Assembly: GCF_042650885.1 (NCBI RefSeq)
Contig: NZ_JBHSBU010000001.1
Span: 1-64,000, forward strand
DNA: 64,000 nucleotides
Reading direction: 5' to 3'
Source of the DNA: Chitinimonas_A lacunae
GTDB lineage: Bacteria; Pseudomonadota; Gammaproteobacteria; Burkholderiales; Chitinimonadaceae
The notes below the pieces were generated by a model that was given only the letters and a program-made list of their open reading frames with translations, had not been told where the DNA came from and did no database searches. A program made the translations under genes and the position numbers. Shown piece by piece: positions 8,590 through 18,251 of the stretch; positions within the stretch are counted from its first letter, which is position 1; each line of letters opens with the position of its first letter.

Positions 8590-11244
8590 TCAGACCGTCC
8601 AGGGCGCCGGGCGGTCGGCGTCGATGCCGTACTTGGCCAGGGCCTCGGCCACCACCGTGCGCGGCAGCTGGCCTTCGTCGGCCAGCGCCTTGAGCGCGGC
8701 GATCGTCACGTAATAGCGGTTGACCTCGAAGAAGCGGCGCAGCTGCTCGCGGGTGTCGGAACGACCGAAGCCGTCGGTGCCCAGCACCACATAGCGCTTG
8801 GGCAGATAGGCGCGGATCTGTTCGGCGAACATGCGCATCGAATCGGTGGCGGCGATCACCGGACCGCTCTGCTGGGCCAGGCACTCGGTGACATAAGGCA
8901 CGCGCGGCTCGTCGGTCGGATGGAGCATATTCCAGCGCTCCACCGCCATCCCATCGCGGGCCAGTTCGGTAAAGCTCGGGCAGCTCCACAGATCGGACTC
9001 GACGTTCCAGTCCTGCCGCAGCAGCTCGGCCGCGGCGATCACTTCGTTGAAGATCGTGCCGGAGCCCAGCAACTGCACGCGCCGCTCACCCTCGCCACCG
9101 CGCCGGAAGGCGTACATCCCCTTGACGATGCCGGCCTCGGCACCTTCGGGCATGGCCGGGTGCGGGTAGTTTTCGTTCATCAGGGTGAGGTAGTAGTAGA
9201 CGTCCTGCTGCTCGGCATACATGCGGCGCAGGCCATCTTGCACGATCACCGCCACTTCGTAGCCGAAGGTCGGGTCGTAGCTGATGCAGTTGGGAACAGT
9301 GGCCGAGATCAGATGCGAATGGCCGTCTTCGTGTTGCAGACCCTCGCCGTTGAGGGTGGTGCGACCGGCGGTGCCGCCCAGCAGGAAGCCGCGTGTGCGC
9401 ATATCGGCAGCGGCCCAGGCCAGGTCACCGATCCGCTGGAAGCCGAACATCGAGTAGTAGATATAGAACGGGATCATCGGCACGCCGTGCGTGCTGTAGG
9501 AGGTGCCCGCCGCGATCCAGTCGCACATGGCACCGGCTTCGTTGATGCCTTCTTGCAGAATCTGACCGTCTTTCGATTCCTTGTAGAACATCAGCTGGTC
9601 GGCATCCTGCGGCACATACTTCTGGCCTTCCTGGCTCCAGATACCGACCTGGCGGAACAGACCTTCCATACCGAAGGTACGCGACTCGTCGGGCACGATG
9701 GGCACGATATGGCGGCCGATCTGCTTGTCCTTGAGCAGCTGGGTCAGCATGCGCACAAAGGCCATGGTGGTCGAGTATTCGCGGCCTTCTCCCGAGCCTT
9801 TGAGCAGGCTGTCAAAGCTCGCCAGTGGCGGAATCTCCAGCGGATAGGCATTGCGGCGCCGCGCCGGCAGATAGCCGCCCAGGGCCATCCGGTGGCCGCG
9901 CATATACTCGAGTTCGGGCGAGCCTTCTTCGAACTTGATATAGGGCACTTCGGCGAGCTGGTCGTCCGGCACCGGAATATCGAAACGGTCGCGGAACTGG
10001 CGGATTGCTTCCAGATCGAGCTTTTTCTGCTGGTGGGTGATGTTCTGGGCTTCGCCAGCCTGACCCATGCCATAGCCCTTGACGGTCTTGGCCAGGATCA
10101 CCGTCGGGCGGCCCTGCGATTCGCTGGCTGCCTTGAAGGCGGCGTAGATCTTGGCCGGGTCGTGACCGCCGCGATTGAGTTCCCACACGTCCTTGTCGGA
10201 CCAGTCGCGCACCAGATCGCGCAGCTCAGGGGTATTGAAGAAGTGTTCGCGGACGTAGGCGCCGTCCTTGGACTTCATGGTCTGGTATTCGCCATCGACC
10301 ACTTCCATCATCCGCTTGGCCAGGATGCCCTTCTTGTCGCGGGCAAACAGCGCATCCCACTTGGTGCCCCATACGAGCTTGATCACATTCCAGCCGGCGC
10401 CACGGAAGTCGCCTTCGAGTTCCTGGATGATCTTGCCGTTGCCGCGCACCGGGCCGTCGAGCCGCTGCAGATTGCAGTTGATCACAAAGACCAGATTGTC
10501 GAGCTTTTCCCGGCCGGCCATGCCGATGGCGCCCATCGATTCGGGTTCGTCCATCTCGCCGTCGCCGCAGAAGCACCAGACCTTGCGGCCGGTGGTGTTG
10601 GCAAAGCCACGGTCGTGCAGATAGCGCATGAAGCGAGCCTGATAGATGGCCATCAAGGGGCCCAGGCCCATCGACACGGTGGGGAATTGCCAGAAGTCCG
10701 GCATCAGCCAGGGATGGGGATAGCTCGAAAGCCCGTTGCCATCGACTTCCTGGCGGTAGTTGTCGAGCTGCTCGGCGCTCAGCCGGCCCAGCAGATAGGC
10801 CCGTGAGTAGATGCCGGGCGCCGAGTGGCCCTGGGTAAAGATCAGGTCGCCGCCGTGCTGTTCGGACGGGGCGTGCCAGAAATGGTTGAAACCGACGTCG
10901 TACAGCGTGGCGGCCGAGGCGAACGAGGCGATATGGCCGCCGACATTGGTGTCCTTATTGGCCCGCACCACCATGGCCATGGCGTTCCAGCGCGTATAGG
11001 CGCGGATCTTGTGCTCGATGGTGGTGTTGCCGGGGAAGGGCGGTTCGAGTTCGGCCGGGATGCTGTTGATGTACTGGGTGGTGGCGCTGTACGGAATATT
11101 GGCGCCGCGCTGGGTCGCCTTGTCGATCAGTTGCTCGATCAGGTAATGCGCCCGCTTCGGGCCTTCGGCGCCGACCACGCTTTCCAGCGCGTCGAGCCAC
11201 TCCTGCGTTTCCTGCGGATCGAGGTCGTCGAATTGCTCAGCCAT
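8590..11244 (-). CDS. aceE: Pyruvate dehydrogenase E1, homodimeric type
   Basis: E1 decarboxylates pyruvate with thiamine diphosphate and passes the acetyl group to the lipoyl arms of E2. At 884 residues it matches the homodimeric AceE family (about 887). The ThDP-binding motif spans GDGEMDEPES to NCNLQRLDGP. The N-terminus (MAEQFDDLDPQETQEWLDAL) is the usual AceE E2-contact region. The C-terminal transketolase-like domain has GTDGFGRSDTREQLRRFFEV. It is the first gene of aceE-aceF-lpdA and is preceded by a 274-base leader with several hairpins. Confidence 0.98.
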   Translation of the reverse strand: MAEQFDDLDPQETQEWLDALESVVGAEGPKRAHYLIEQLIDKATQRGANIPYSATTQYINSIPAELEPPFPGNTTIEHKIRAYTRWNAMAMVVRANKDTNVGGHIASFASAATLYDVGFNHFWHAPSEQHGGDLIFTQGHSAPGIYSRAYLLGRLSAEQLDNYRQEVDGNGLSSYPHPWLMPDFWQFPTVSMGLGPLMAIYQARFMRYLHDRGFANTTGRKVWCFCGDGEMDEPESMGAIGMAGREKLDNLVFVINCNLQRLDGPVRGNGKIIQELEGDFRGAGWNVIKLVWGTKWDALFARDKKGILAKRMMEVVDGEYQTMKSKDGAYVREHFFNTPELRDLVRDWSDKDVWELNRGGHDPAKIYAAFKAASESQGRPTVILAKTVKGYGMGQAGEAQNITHQQKKLDLEAIRQFRDRFDIPVPDDQLAEVPYIKFEEGSPELEYMRGHRMALGGYLPARRRNAYPLEIPPLASFDSLLKGSGEGREYSTTMAFVRMLTQLLKDKQIGRHIVPIVPDESRTFGMEGLFRQVGIWSQEGQKYVPQDADQLMFYKESKDGQILQEGINEAGAMCDWIAAGTSYSTHGVPMIPFYIYYSMFGFQRIGDLAWAAADMRTRGFLLGGTAGRTTLNGEGLQHEDGHSHLISATVPNCISYDPTFGYEVAVIVQDGLRRMYAEQQDVYYYLTLMNENYPHPAMPEGAEAGIVKGMYAFRRGGEGERRVQLLGSGTIFNEVIAAAELLRQDWNVESDLWSCPSFTELARDGMAVERWNMLHPTDEPRVPYVTECLAQQSGPVIAATDSMRMFAEQIRAYLPKRYVVLGTDGFGRSDTREQLRRFFEVNRYYVTIAALKALADEGQLPRTVVAEALAKYGIDADRPAPWTV

Positions 11245-11518
11245 CTTGAGTACCTTGTGGGTGTGTCGTTATGTGGAAAAGCGAGCGCGAACGGCACGGG
11301 AGTGGCCGGCCGGTGGAAACGGGACGGGCCGCCCACGACAGGGCGGCTGGAGCGTATAGGCGCTTCAATGTTGTCTCGGCGACCGGACGCGGCATTGGCG
11401 GGCCGGCTGGTTGTTCGCTTGGGTAAATCGCCGTCTGCGCGGCTTCGACGCTCAGGGCGTCGTCGGTTCCGGCGCCGGCGGACGGCGCTGGAGCTGGCCG
11501 TCCGAAGACGGCCGGCAC
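11245..11518. other. aceE leader with four stem-loops
   Basis: Between the SHOCT gene stop and aceE lie four perfect hairpins: 11328-11347 (GCCGCCC/GGGCGGC), 11446-11462 (CGACGC/GCGTCG), 11472-11488 (GCGCCG/CGGCGC) and 11496-11513 (GGCCGTC/GACGGCC). On the minus strand the last has a C(TTCG)G tetraloop and starts 5 bases after the SHOCT gene stop, but no T run follows. No gene is seen. Confidence 0.7.
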
Positions 11519-12340
11519 TTACAGATCCTTGAGGATCGCAGCGCGTTTTTGCTGGTATTCGGACTCGGTGATCAGACCGTTGTCCTTAAGACGTTTGAGC
11601 ACCATCAGCCGCTCTTCCGATTTGGTCAGCGGGACGGCCGGCAGCACGGCCGGCTGGCCGGCGACCGGCGCGGCCGGTACAGCGGCAGCCGGGGTCGCTG
11701 CCGGGGCGGCGGGCGGTACGACGACTGCCGGGGTCGGCAGGATGGTGGTTGGATGGGCCGGGGCCGGTTGATTGGCCTGGCTCAGGTCGATGGCCAGCCA
11801 GTCGGCCCGCTGATTGACAAAGGCGGCGCCGGGGCCGGCGACCAGCTCGCAGTCGAGCTTGGCGGGCTTCATCCGGCTGCCGGCGGCAAACGGCCGCAGT
11901 ACGCCGGTGGCGCGGTACATGCCTTCGAACTCGGCTTCGCAGGCACCCAGGATCAGATTGAGCCGGCCGTTTTCGACAAACAGCCGGCCGCTATTGGCCA
12001 CACGCGGAGTAAAGAACAGCTTGTAGGCGCGGTAGGTGCTGGCAAACAGGATATCGTCGCTGGGCTTGGCCTGGGCCAGCGCACGGGCCAGCGGCTTGGC
12101 GATCCGCTCCAATTGGTCGTTGTCGAACAGCGGGGCCACGCTGTCGCGGGTCTTGCGCTGGAAGGCGCCAAGCAGCCAGCTCACCTGTTCGGGGCTGATG
12201 CTGACGGGCTGCTGGTTGGCGGCGTTGACCGCTTCGAGCTTCACATATTCGAAGTCCTGCTTCCACACTTCTTCGGCAGCCACTACCGGCGTTGCGACAA
12301 CCGTCGCCAGTGCGGCCAGACCGGCCCATTTGCGCGTCAT
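11519..12340 (-). CDS. Exported protein with C-terminal SHOCT domain
   Basis: The 273-residue protein has a signal peptide (MTRKWAGLAALATVVATPVVA, likely cut before AEEVWK). A globular part of about 170 residues follows that I do not recognise, then a Pro/Ala/Val-rich linker (residues about 190-235). The last 30 residues (VLKRLKDNGLITESEYQQKRAAILKDL) match the SHOCT short C-terminal domain, a small helical module often at the end of membrane or exported proteins and thought to mediate oligomerisation. No lipobox cysteine is visible. It lies 58 bases after pgi on the same strand and may be the last gene of the zwf operon. Its function is unknown. Confidence 0.75.
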   Translation of the reverse strand: MTRKWAGLAALATVVATPVVAAEEVWKQDFEYVKLEAVNAANQQPVSISPEQVSWLLGAFQRKTRDSVAPLFDNDQLERIAKPLARALAQAKPSDDILFASTYRAYKLFFTPRVANSGRLFVENGRLNLILGACEAEFEGMYRATGVLRPFAAGSRMKPAKLDCELVAGPGAAFVNQRADWLAIDLSQANQPAPAHPTTILPTPAVVVPPAAPAATPAAAVPAAPVAGQPAVLPAVPLTKSEERLMVLKRLKDNGLITESEYQQKRAAILKDL

Positions 12341-12398
12341 GCGAAACTCCCATTCGTGGCAAAGGCGCTTTTATAGCGCATTCCGGCGCATTTGCCTG

Positions 12399-14063
12399 CT
12401 ATTTTGTGCTATCTGCACGCCGGCGTAGTGCCTGGCGGCAGTATTCAAGCAAACGCCGGGTCGAGGCGTCGTGGCCGGTGGCACCGTCCTTGTCGCCGCG
12501 TAGTTCGGCTTCGATGGTTCGGGCCAGCTGCTTGCCCAGTTCCACCCCCCATTGATCGTAGGCGTTGACGCCCCAGATCGCGCTCTGCACAAACACCTTG
12601 TGCTCGTAGAGCGCAATCAGGCTCCCCAGCGTGGCCGGGTCGATCCGATCGAGCAGCAGGGTATTGGTCGGCCGGTTGCCGACAAATACCTTATGCGGTG
12701 CCAGCGCGGCAATCGCCGCCTCATCGAGGCCCTGGTCGCGCAGCTCGGCTTCGGCCTCGGCTCGGCTTTTGCCGCGCATCAGCGCCTCGGTCTGGGCCAA
12801 GCAGTTGGCCAGCAGGATGGTATGGTGGCCAAGCGGGCTGGCGGGGTTTTCCAGCGCGACGATAAAGTCGGCCGGGATCAATGCCGTGCCCTGATGCAGC
12901 AACTGGTAATAGGCATGCTGACCGTTGATGCCAGGCTCGCCCCAGATCAGCGGACCGGTACGGTAGTCGACCGGTTGGCCGTCGAGCCGGACCGACTTGC
13001 CGTTCGATTCCATGTCGAGCTGCTGCAAATAGGCCGGCAACCGGTGCAGCGGCTGGTTATACGGCGAAACCAGATGACTCGCGGCGCCAAAGCCGTTGAT
13101 ATACCAGACGCCCAGCAGACCGAGCAGCATCGGCAGATTGTCTGCCATCGGCGTTTCGCGGAAATGGCAGTCCATCGCATGCGCCCCGGCCAGCAGCTCG
13201 GCAAATCGCGTCGGGCCGATCTGTAGCACGATAGGCAGGCCAATTGCCGACCATAGCGAATAGCGGCCCCCGACCCAGTCCCAGAAACCGAACATATTGG
13301 CGGTATCAATACCGAAGGCGGCGACTGCCTGGCTATTCGTGGAAACCGCAACGAAGTGGCGCGCCACGGCCGTCTCGCCACCGGCTGCGGTGAGCCAGTC
13401 GCGGGCCGCACGGGCGTTGGTCAGGGTTTCCTGGGTGGTGAAGGTCTTCGAGGCGACGATGAACAGCGTGGTGGCCGGGTCGAGCGCTGCCAGCGTGTGG
13501 TGGAGCTGCCAGCCGTCGACGCTGGAGACGAAATGACAGCGCAGCTGCGGCGTGGCGTAGTCCTTGAGCGCCTCGCAGGCCATATAGGGGCCGAGGTCCG
13601 AGCCGCCGATACCGATATTGACCACATCGCGCACCGGCCGGCCATCGTAGCCCAGCCACTCGCCCTCGCGGACCGAGTCGGCAAAGCGGTAGAGCCTGTC
13701 GAGCGTGGCGTGCACCTCGGCCACCACCTCGTGGCCCTCGACCTCGATCCGGCTGCCGCGCGGCGCCCGCAGCGCAGTGTGCAGCACCGCGCGCCGCTCG
13801 GTGGCATTGATCCGCTCGCCACGGAACATCGCCTCGCGCCGCGCCTCGACGCCGCAGGCACGTGCCAGTTCAAACAGGGCGGCCCAACCGGCGTCGTCGA
13901 TCAGATTCTTGGAATGGTCGAGCAGGATGCCGCAGGCCGCGGCGCTATAACGCTCGGCCCGGCCCGGGTCGGCGGCGAAGGCGGCGCGCAGGTCGAAGTC
14001 GCGCAGCGCGGCGGCACGGCGCTCGAAGTCTTGCCAGGCGGGCAGGGAAGTGAGGGCGGTCAT
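12399..14063 (-). CDS. pgi: Glucose-6-phosphate isomerase
   Basis: Pgi interconverts glucose-6-phosphate and fructose-6-phosphate. The 554-residue length is typical (about 550). Family motifs include VNIGIGGSDLGPYMACEAL, SKTFTTQETLTNA, the conserved SNGKSVRLDG stretch, and WGEPGINGQHAYYQLLHQG with the catalytic His region. In a cell using the Entner-Doudoroff route it can return fructose-6-phosphate to the oxidative branch. It starts 13 bases after hexR, the same order as in Neisseria and Chromobacterium. Confidence 0.98.
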   Translation of the reverse strand: MTALTSLPAWQDFERRAAALRDFDLRAAFAADPGRAERYSAAACGILLDHSKNLIDDAGWAALFELARACGVEARREAMFRGERINATERRAVLHTALRAPRGSRIEVEGHEVVAEVHATLDRLYRFADSVREGEWLGYDGRPVRDVVNIGIGGSDLGPYMACEALKDYATPQLRCHFVSSVDGWQLHHTLAALDPATTLFIVASKTFTTQETLTNARAARDWLTAAGGETAVARHFVAVSTNSQAVAAFGIDTANMFGFWDWVGGRYSLWSAIGLPIVLQIGPTRFAELLAGAHAMDCHFRETPMADNLPMLLGLLGVWYINGFGAASHLVSPYNQPLHRLPAYLQQLDMESNGKSVRLDGQPVDYRTGPLIWGEPGINGQHAYYQLLHQGTALIPADFIVALENPASPLGHHTILLANCLAQTEALMRGKSRAEAEAELRDQGLDEAAIAALAPHKVFVGNRPTNTLLLDRIDPATLGSLIALYEHKVFVQSAIWGVNAYDQWGVELGKQLARTIEAELRGDKDGATGHDASTRRLLEYCRQALRRRADSTK

Positions 14064-14076
14064 CGCGGGGTCTCGC

Positions 14077-14925
14077 TTATTTGTCTTCGTAGCCGCGCAC
14101 GCGGCGTTCCTTGAGATTGCGCTTGATCTTCTCCAACTGGTCGATCAGTTCGGGACCACGCCGTAGGGCGACGCCGACCGCCAGAATATCGACGATCACC
14201 AGATGAACGATGCGGGTGATCATCGGCGAGTACAGATCGGGGTCCTCCGGCGTATCGGCATACAGCGTGACGCTACAGCGCTTGGACAGCGGCGAGTTGG
14301 AGTGAGTGATGCCGATCACTTCGGCGCCGGCTTCACGTGCCAGCTCGACCGAACGGATCAGGTCGATGGTGCGGCCCGAGTTGGAAATTGCCACCACCGC
14401 GTCACCTGCCTTGAGCAGCGAGGCCGACATGCCGTGGATATGCGGGTCGGAATAGGAGATGCACGGCACACCGAGGCGGAAGAACTTGTGCTGGGCATCC
14501 TGAGCGATGATGCCCGAGTTGCCAAGGCCGTAGAACTCGATGCGCTTGGCGGCAGCCAGGATATCGATGGCCTGCTCGATCGCATCGGGGTTGAGCTCGT
14601 TGCGCGTGCGCATCAGGCTCGAAATGGTGTTGTCGAACAGCTTGGCCGCCAGATCGTGGGCCGAATCGTTCATTTCGACGGCGCTGTGCACATAGGGCAC
14701 ACCGGACACCAGGCTGCGGGTCAGGCGCAGCTTGAAGTCCTGTAGACCCGTGCAGTCGACCGAGCGGCAGAAGCGGATCACCGTGGGCTGGGAGACGGCA
14801 GCCATATCGGCAATCTGGGCAATCGGGGCGTGGGCCACGAAATTGGGCTGCGACAGCACCAGTTCCGCCACCTTGCGTTCCGACTTCGACAGCTCGCCCA
14901 GCAGCGACTTGATCTTTTCCAGCAT
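14077..14925 (-). CDS. hexR: HexR transcriptional regulator, RpiR family
   Basis: HexR is a repressor of central sugar genes that, in characterised proteobacteria, binds palindromes of the TGTARTNNNAYTACA type and is released by KDPG (2-keto-3-deoxy-6-phosphogluconate). The 282-residue protein has an N-terminal HTH_6 domain (IAQIADMAAVSQPTVIRFCR) and a C-terminal SIS sugar-phosphate-binding domain (YGLGNSGIIAQDAQHKF and ISNSGRTIDLIRSV). I choose ATG 14925 because GGAG lies 6 bases before it; ATG 14931 directly abuts the site. It sits between glk and pgi, and matching operators lie before zwf, edd and malE in this window. Confidence 0.95.
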   Translation of the reverse strand: MLEKIKSLLGELSKSERKVAELVLSQPNFVAHAPIAQIADMAAVSQPTVIRFCRSVDCTGLQDFKLRLTRSLVSGVPYVHSAVEMNDSAHDLAAKLFDNTISSLMRTRNELNPDAIEQAIDILAAAKRIEFYGLGNSGIIAQDAQHKFFRLGVPCISYSDPHIHGMSASLLKAGDAVVAISNSGRTIDLIRSVELAREAGAEVIGITHSNSPLSKRCSVTLYADTPEDPDLYSPMITRIVHLVIVDILAVGVALRRGPELIDQLEKIKRNLKERRVRGYEDK

Positions 14926-14937
14926 GGCCATCTCCGT

Positions 14938-15930
14938 TCAGCGCCGCCGCGCCGCCAGCGCATCGAGCGCTGCCGCGCTGCCGCGCAGCGCTGGATGATC
15001 GGCCACGATCACAAAGCTCGCCACCGCCGCCAGATAGTCGGAGAAGCGGCCTTTTTGCTCGAAGCGGCTGCGAAACGGTGAGCGGGCGAAATAATCGCCG
15101 AGCTTGGGCACGATGCCGCCGCCAATATACAGCCCGCCGCGCGCGCCCAGCGTCACCACCAGATTGGCCGCTGCCGTGCCCAGCATGCCGCAGAAGATAT
15201 CGACCGTCTCACGGCACAGCGCCGATTCATCGGCCACACCGCGACCGGTGATGGCGGCAGCGTCAAGCGGCTCGGCCTGAACGCCATGGAGTTCCGCCAG
15301 CGCCCGGTACAGATTGACCACGCCTGGCCCCGACAGCAGCCGCTCGGCCGAGACATGGCCGAATTGGCGCCGCAGCAGACGCAGGATGTCGTCCTCGCGC
15401 TCATTGAAGGGCGAGAACGACACATGGCCGCCTTCGCCTTGCAAGGGCAGCCAGCGGGGCGGTTCGCCGGGCTGATGGGCCGGGACCAGGCCCGAGACGC
15501 CAAGGCCGGTACCGGCGCCGAGCAGGGCGATTGGCAGGTCGGGATCGAAGCTGCCGCCGCCCACCTTGATCTTTTCCTCGTCGCGCAGCAAAGGCAGCGC
15601 CAGTGCAAGGGCAGTGAAGTCGTTGATGACCAGCAGCTCCTGCACACCCAGTTGGCTTTGCAGTTCGGCGCGCGAGAACTGCCAGCCCAGATTGGTCATG
15701 CGCACAAAGTCGCCGGCAATCGCCGTGGCGATGCCGATGGCGGCCCAGACCGGCTGGACCGCGACGCCATCGAGATAGGCACGCGCCGCTTCGAACAGGC
15801 CCGGAAAGTCGGCACAGGCAAGCGCACGTTCGTCGCTGAGTCCGGCTTCAGGCGCGCGCAGCAGGGCGAAACGGACGTTGGTGCCGCCGACATCGGCGAC
15901 CAGACGCGGGTAGGTGGAGGCTTGCGACAT
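14938..15930 (-). CDS. glk: Glucokinase
   Basis: Glk phosphorylates glucose with ATP in the cytoplasm. This 330-residue protein has the ATP-binding motif VADVGGTNVRFALL at its start, the catalytic region around LLVINDFTALALALP, and the second phosphate motif GAGTGLGVSGLV, all of the proteobacterial Glk (hexokinase-like ROK-relative) family. The start MSQASTYPRLVADVGG has GGCGGAA upstream; a longer frame beginning at 16092 runs through the pgl gene and is not used. It begins 4 bases after the pgl stop, which implies translational coupling. It supplies glucose-6-phosphate for Zwf from glucose freed by the alpha-glucosidase at 22700. Confidence 0.97.
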   Translation of the reverse strand: MSQASTYPRLVADVGGTNVRFALLRAPEAGLSDERALACADFPGLFEAARAYLDGVAVQPVWAAIGIATAIAGDFVRMTNLGWQFSRAELQSQLGVQELLVINDFTALALALPLLRDEEKIKVGGGSFDPDLPIALLGAGTGLGVSGLVPAHQPGEPPRWLPLQGEGGHVSFSPFNEREDDILRLLRRQFGHVSAERLLSGPGVVNLYRALAELHGVQAEPLDAAAITGRGVADESALCRETVDIFCGMLGTAAANLVVTLGARGGLYIGGGIVPKLGDYFARSPFRSRFEQKGRFSDYLAAVASFVIVADHPALRGSAAALDALAARRR

Positions 15931-15934
15931 CGAG

Positions 15935-16639
15935 TTATTCCGCCCAGAAGACATGGCACACCCCAGGCGCCCGGTCGAGCACCCGGCGTACCGGAAGATG
16001 AGGTTCAGCGGCCGAGGCCGCCATGGCCGCCTCGAAGATCTGTTTCTTTTTGCTGCCGGTGATATGAAGCAACAGATTGCGCGCCCGGGCAATCGTGGCC
16101 AGCGTCAGCGAGATCCGGCCATAGGGGGCGCTCATCGGCTGTAGGGCCGCGACCAGCCGTGGATTGGCCGGGTCAGCCGCCGCCTCCAGTTCGGCCGCGC
16201 ACGGAAACAGGCTGGCGGTATGGCCGTCATCGCCCATGCCAAGCACCACCACATCGAACGGCTGCGGAATGGCCCGCAGCCGCTGATCGATGTCGGCCAG
16301 GGCCGCTGCGGGCTGCTCGTGCACGGTCTTGAGCGGGACGAAATGGGCCGCAGCGAGCTGGTATTTGAGCAGATGCTCGCGCACCAGCGCTTCGTTGCTG
16401 TCGGGGTGGTCCGCAGGCAGCCAGCGGTCATCGACCAGGGTGATCCAGACCTTGTCCCAGTCAAGCCGCATCTGGCGCAGCTGCTGGAACATGCCAAGCG
16501 GGGTACGGCCGCCCGATACCGCCAGGCTCGCGCTGCCGCGTTCGCTGATCGCGGTTTCGAGCGCGGCCGCGATTTCGCGGGCGAGCCAGATATCGAGGTC
16601 GGTACGGGAGTCGAATTCGTGCGGCTTGAGCTGGGCCAT
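15935..16639 (-). CDS. pgl: 6-phosphogluconolactonase
   Basis: Pgl hydrolyses 6-phosphogluconolactone to 6-phosphogluconate. The 234-residue protein is of the DevB/SOL type, with SGGRTPLGMFQQL, the dispersed VDDRWLPADHPDSNE stretch and the signature LGMGDDGHTASLFP. I place the start at MAQLKPHEF (16639) because GGAAG precedes it at a good distance; the two upstream in-frame ATGs lack a site. It is second in the operon, 63 bases after zwf and 4 bases before glk. Confidence 0.96.
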   Translation of the reverse strand: MAQLKPHEFDSRTDLDIWLAREIAAALETAISERGSASLAVSGGRTPLGMFQQLRQMRLDWDKVWITLVDDRWLPADHPDSNEALVREHLLKYQLAAAHFVPLKTVHEQPAAALADIDQRLRAIPQPFDVVVLGMGDDGHTASLFPCAAELEAAADPANPRLVAALQPMSAPYGRISLTLATIARARNLLLHITGSKKKQIFEAAMAASAAEPHLPVRRVLDRAPGVCHVFWAE

Positions 16640-16702
16640 GGCGGTTGCTTCCATCAAAGTCATGCGGCCGCGCGCACGCGGCCGGAAAACGCCGGAGCGG
16701 GT

Positions 16703-18163
16703 TCAGCCTTCCTCGTGCCAGCAAAAGCCGTCACGCGACAGCAGCGCCGAACTTGCCGCCGGACCCCAGGTGCCGGCGGTATAGGACTTGGGCGCGTCGT
16801 CGCTCTGCTCCCAGGCATCGAGGATGGGTTCGACCCATTTCCAGGCGGCGTCGAGTTCGTCGCGCCGCATAAACAGTGTCAGACGGCCGTGGATCACATC
16901 GGTCAGCAGCCGTTCATAGGCGTCGGGCCGGCGGGTCTTGAAGGTCTCGTCGAAATCGAGGTCGAGATGAACGCTTCGGAGCTTCATCCGGTCGCCCGGC
17001 TGCTTGGCCAGCAGATAGAGCTTGACCGACTCTTCGGGCTGCAACTGGATCACCAGCCGGTTGGTGGTATGCGCTTCGGGCGGCAGACCGAAGATCGAAT
17101 GCGGCACCTCGCGGAAATTGATCACGATCTCGGCCAGGCGCTCCTGCATCCGTTTGCCGGTACGCAGATAGAAGGGCACCCCGGCCCAGCGCCAGGTATC
17201 GATCTCGGCCTTGAGGGCGACAAAGGTCTCGGTCTTGCTGCCCGGGGCGATGCCCTGTTCGTCCTGGTAGCCGATCACCGGCTTGCCGCCGGTGGCGCCG
17301 GCGCGATATTGGCCGCGCACCGCCTTGGTGGCGACATCGTGCGGACCGAACGGGCGCAGGGCACGCAGGATCTTGAGCTTCTCGTCGCGCACCGCATCGG
17401 GGTCGATGCTGGCGGGCGGCTCCATGGCGATGATGCACAGCAGTTGCAACAGATGGTTCTGGATCATGTCGCGCAGCGCACCGGCCTTGTCGTAGAAGTC
17501 GCCCCGACTCTCGACGCCGACCTGTTCGGTCACAGTGACCTGTACATCGCGTATCCATTCGCGCCGCCACAGCGGCTCGAACAGGGTATTGCCAAAACGT
17601 AGCGCCAGCAGATTCTGTACCGCCTCTTTGCCGAGGTAATGGTCGATCCGGTAGATCTGGCTTTCCTTGAAATAACGGCCGACCTGGGCATTGATCGCCT
17701 GGCTCGACGCCAGGTCGTGGCCCAGCGGCTTTTCCAGCACCACGCGGGCGCCGCCCTTGTTGAGGCCGACGGCGGCCAGATGTTCGCAGATCCCGGCAAA
17801 CAGATTGGGCGCGGTGGCGAGATAGAACACCCGAATATGGTCGGGATACTGGTTCAGGGTATCGGCCAGGGTGGCATAGGCGGCGCGGTCCTGGGCGTCG
17901 AGCCGCAGATAGAGCAGGCGGGCGGCGAACTCGGCCCAGTCCTTGTCGTTGAAGTAGTCGCCCAGATAGCGGCGGGCGGCTTCCTCGGCCATGGCGACAT
18001 AGGCGGCCTGATCGGGCTGGCTGCGGCCCAGGCAGATGATCCGGCCGTCAGCCGGCAGATAGCCATCCTGGTGCTGGTGATACAGCGCCGGCAGCAGTTT
18101 TCTCATGACCAGATCGCCAGTACCGCCGAACAACACCATATCGAAGGGTTGAATCGATGTCAT
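16703..18163 (-). CDS. zwf: Glucose-6-phosphate dehydrogenase
   Basis: Zwf oxidises glucose-6-phosphate to 6-phosphogluconolactone with NADP+ or NAD+ and feeds the Entner-Doudoroff path. The 486-residue protein has the dinucleotide motif FGGTGDLVMRKLLPALY at its N-terminus and the active-site signature RIDHYLGKEAVQNLLALRF, and matches the usual length (about 490). The ATG at 18163 gives MTSIQPFDM and has CAGGG upstream. It is the first gene of zwf-pgl-glk-hexR-pgi, so the HexR-like palindromes just upstream would control the whole operon, including hexR itself. Confidence 0.97.
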   Translation of the reverse strand: MTSIQPFDMVLFGGTGDLVMRKLLPALYHQHQDGYLPADGRIICLGRSQPDQAAYVAMAEEAARRYLGDYFNDKDWAEFAARLLYLRLDAQDRAAYATLADTLNQYPDHIRVFYLATAPNLFAGICEHLAAVGLNKGGARVVLEKPLGHDLASSQAINAQVGRYFKESQIYRIDHYLGKEAVQNLLALRFGNTLFEPLWRREWIRDVQVTVTEQVGVESRGDFYDKAGALRDMIQNHLLQLLCIIAMEPPASIDPDAVRDEKLKILRALRPFGPHDVATKAVRGQYRAGATGGKPVIGYQDEQGIAPGSKTETFVALKAEIDTWRWAGVPFYLRTGKRMQERLAEIVINFREVPHSIFGLPPEAHTTNRLVIQLQPEESVKLYLLAKQPGDRMKLRSVHLDLDFDETFKTRRPDAYERLLTDVIHGRLTLFMRRDELDAAWKWVEPILDAWEQSDDAPKSYTAGTWGPAASSALLSRDGFCWHEEG

Positions 18164-18218
18164 CCCTGTTTCCCCTTTGAATTCAATACAGAATCCCACC
18201 GCCTGAATCGGGCGCCTT

Positions 18219-18233
18219 TGTAACAATACTACT
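18219..18233. promoter_or_regulatory. HexR-like operator before zwf (site 1)
   Basis: TGTAACAATACTACT matches TGTARTNNNAYTACA with few deviations and is 56 bases upstream of the zwf start, overlapping a possible -10 (TAGTAT on the minus strand). Confidence 0.7.
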
Positions 18234-18251
18234 TTTATTAAGCCTTCGCAA

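Noticed and set aside
8506..10806. 766-codon open frame on the plus strand across aceE/aceF
   Set aside because: It is antisense to two certain genes, His/Gly/Ala-rich and without family motifs; a shadow of GC-rich codon bias.
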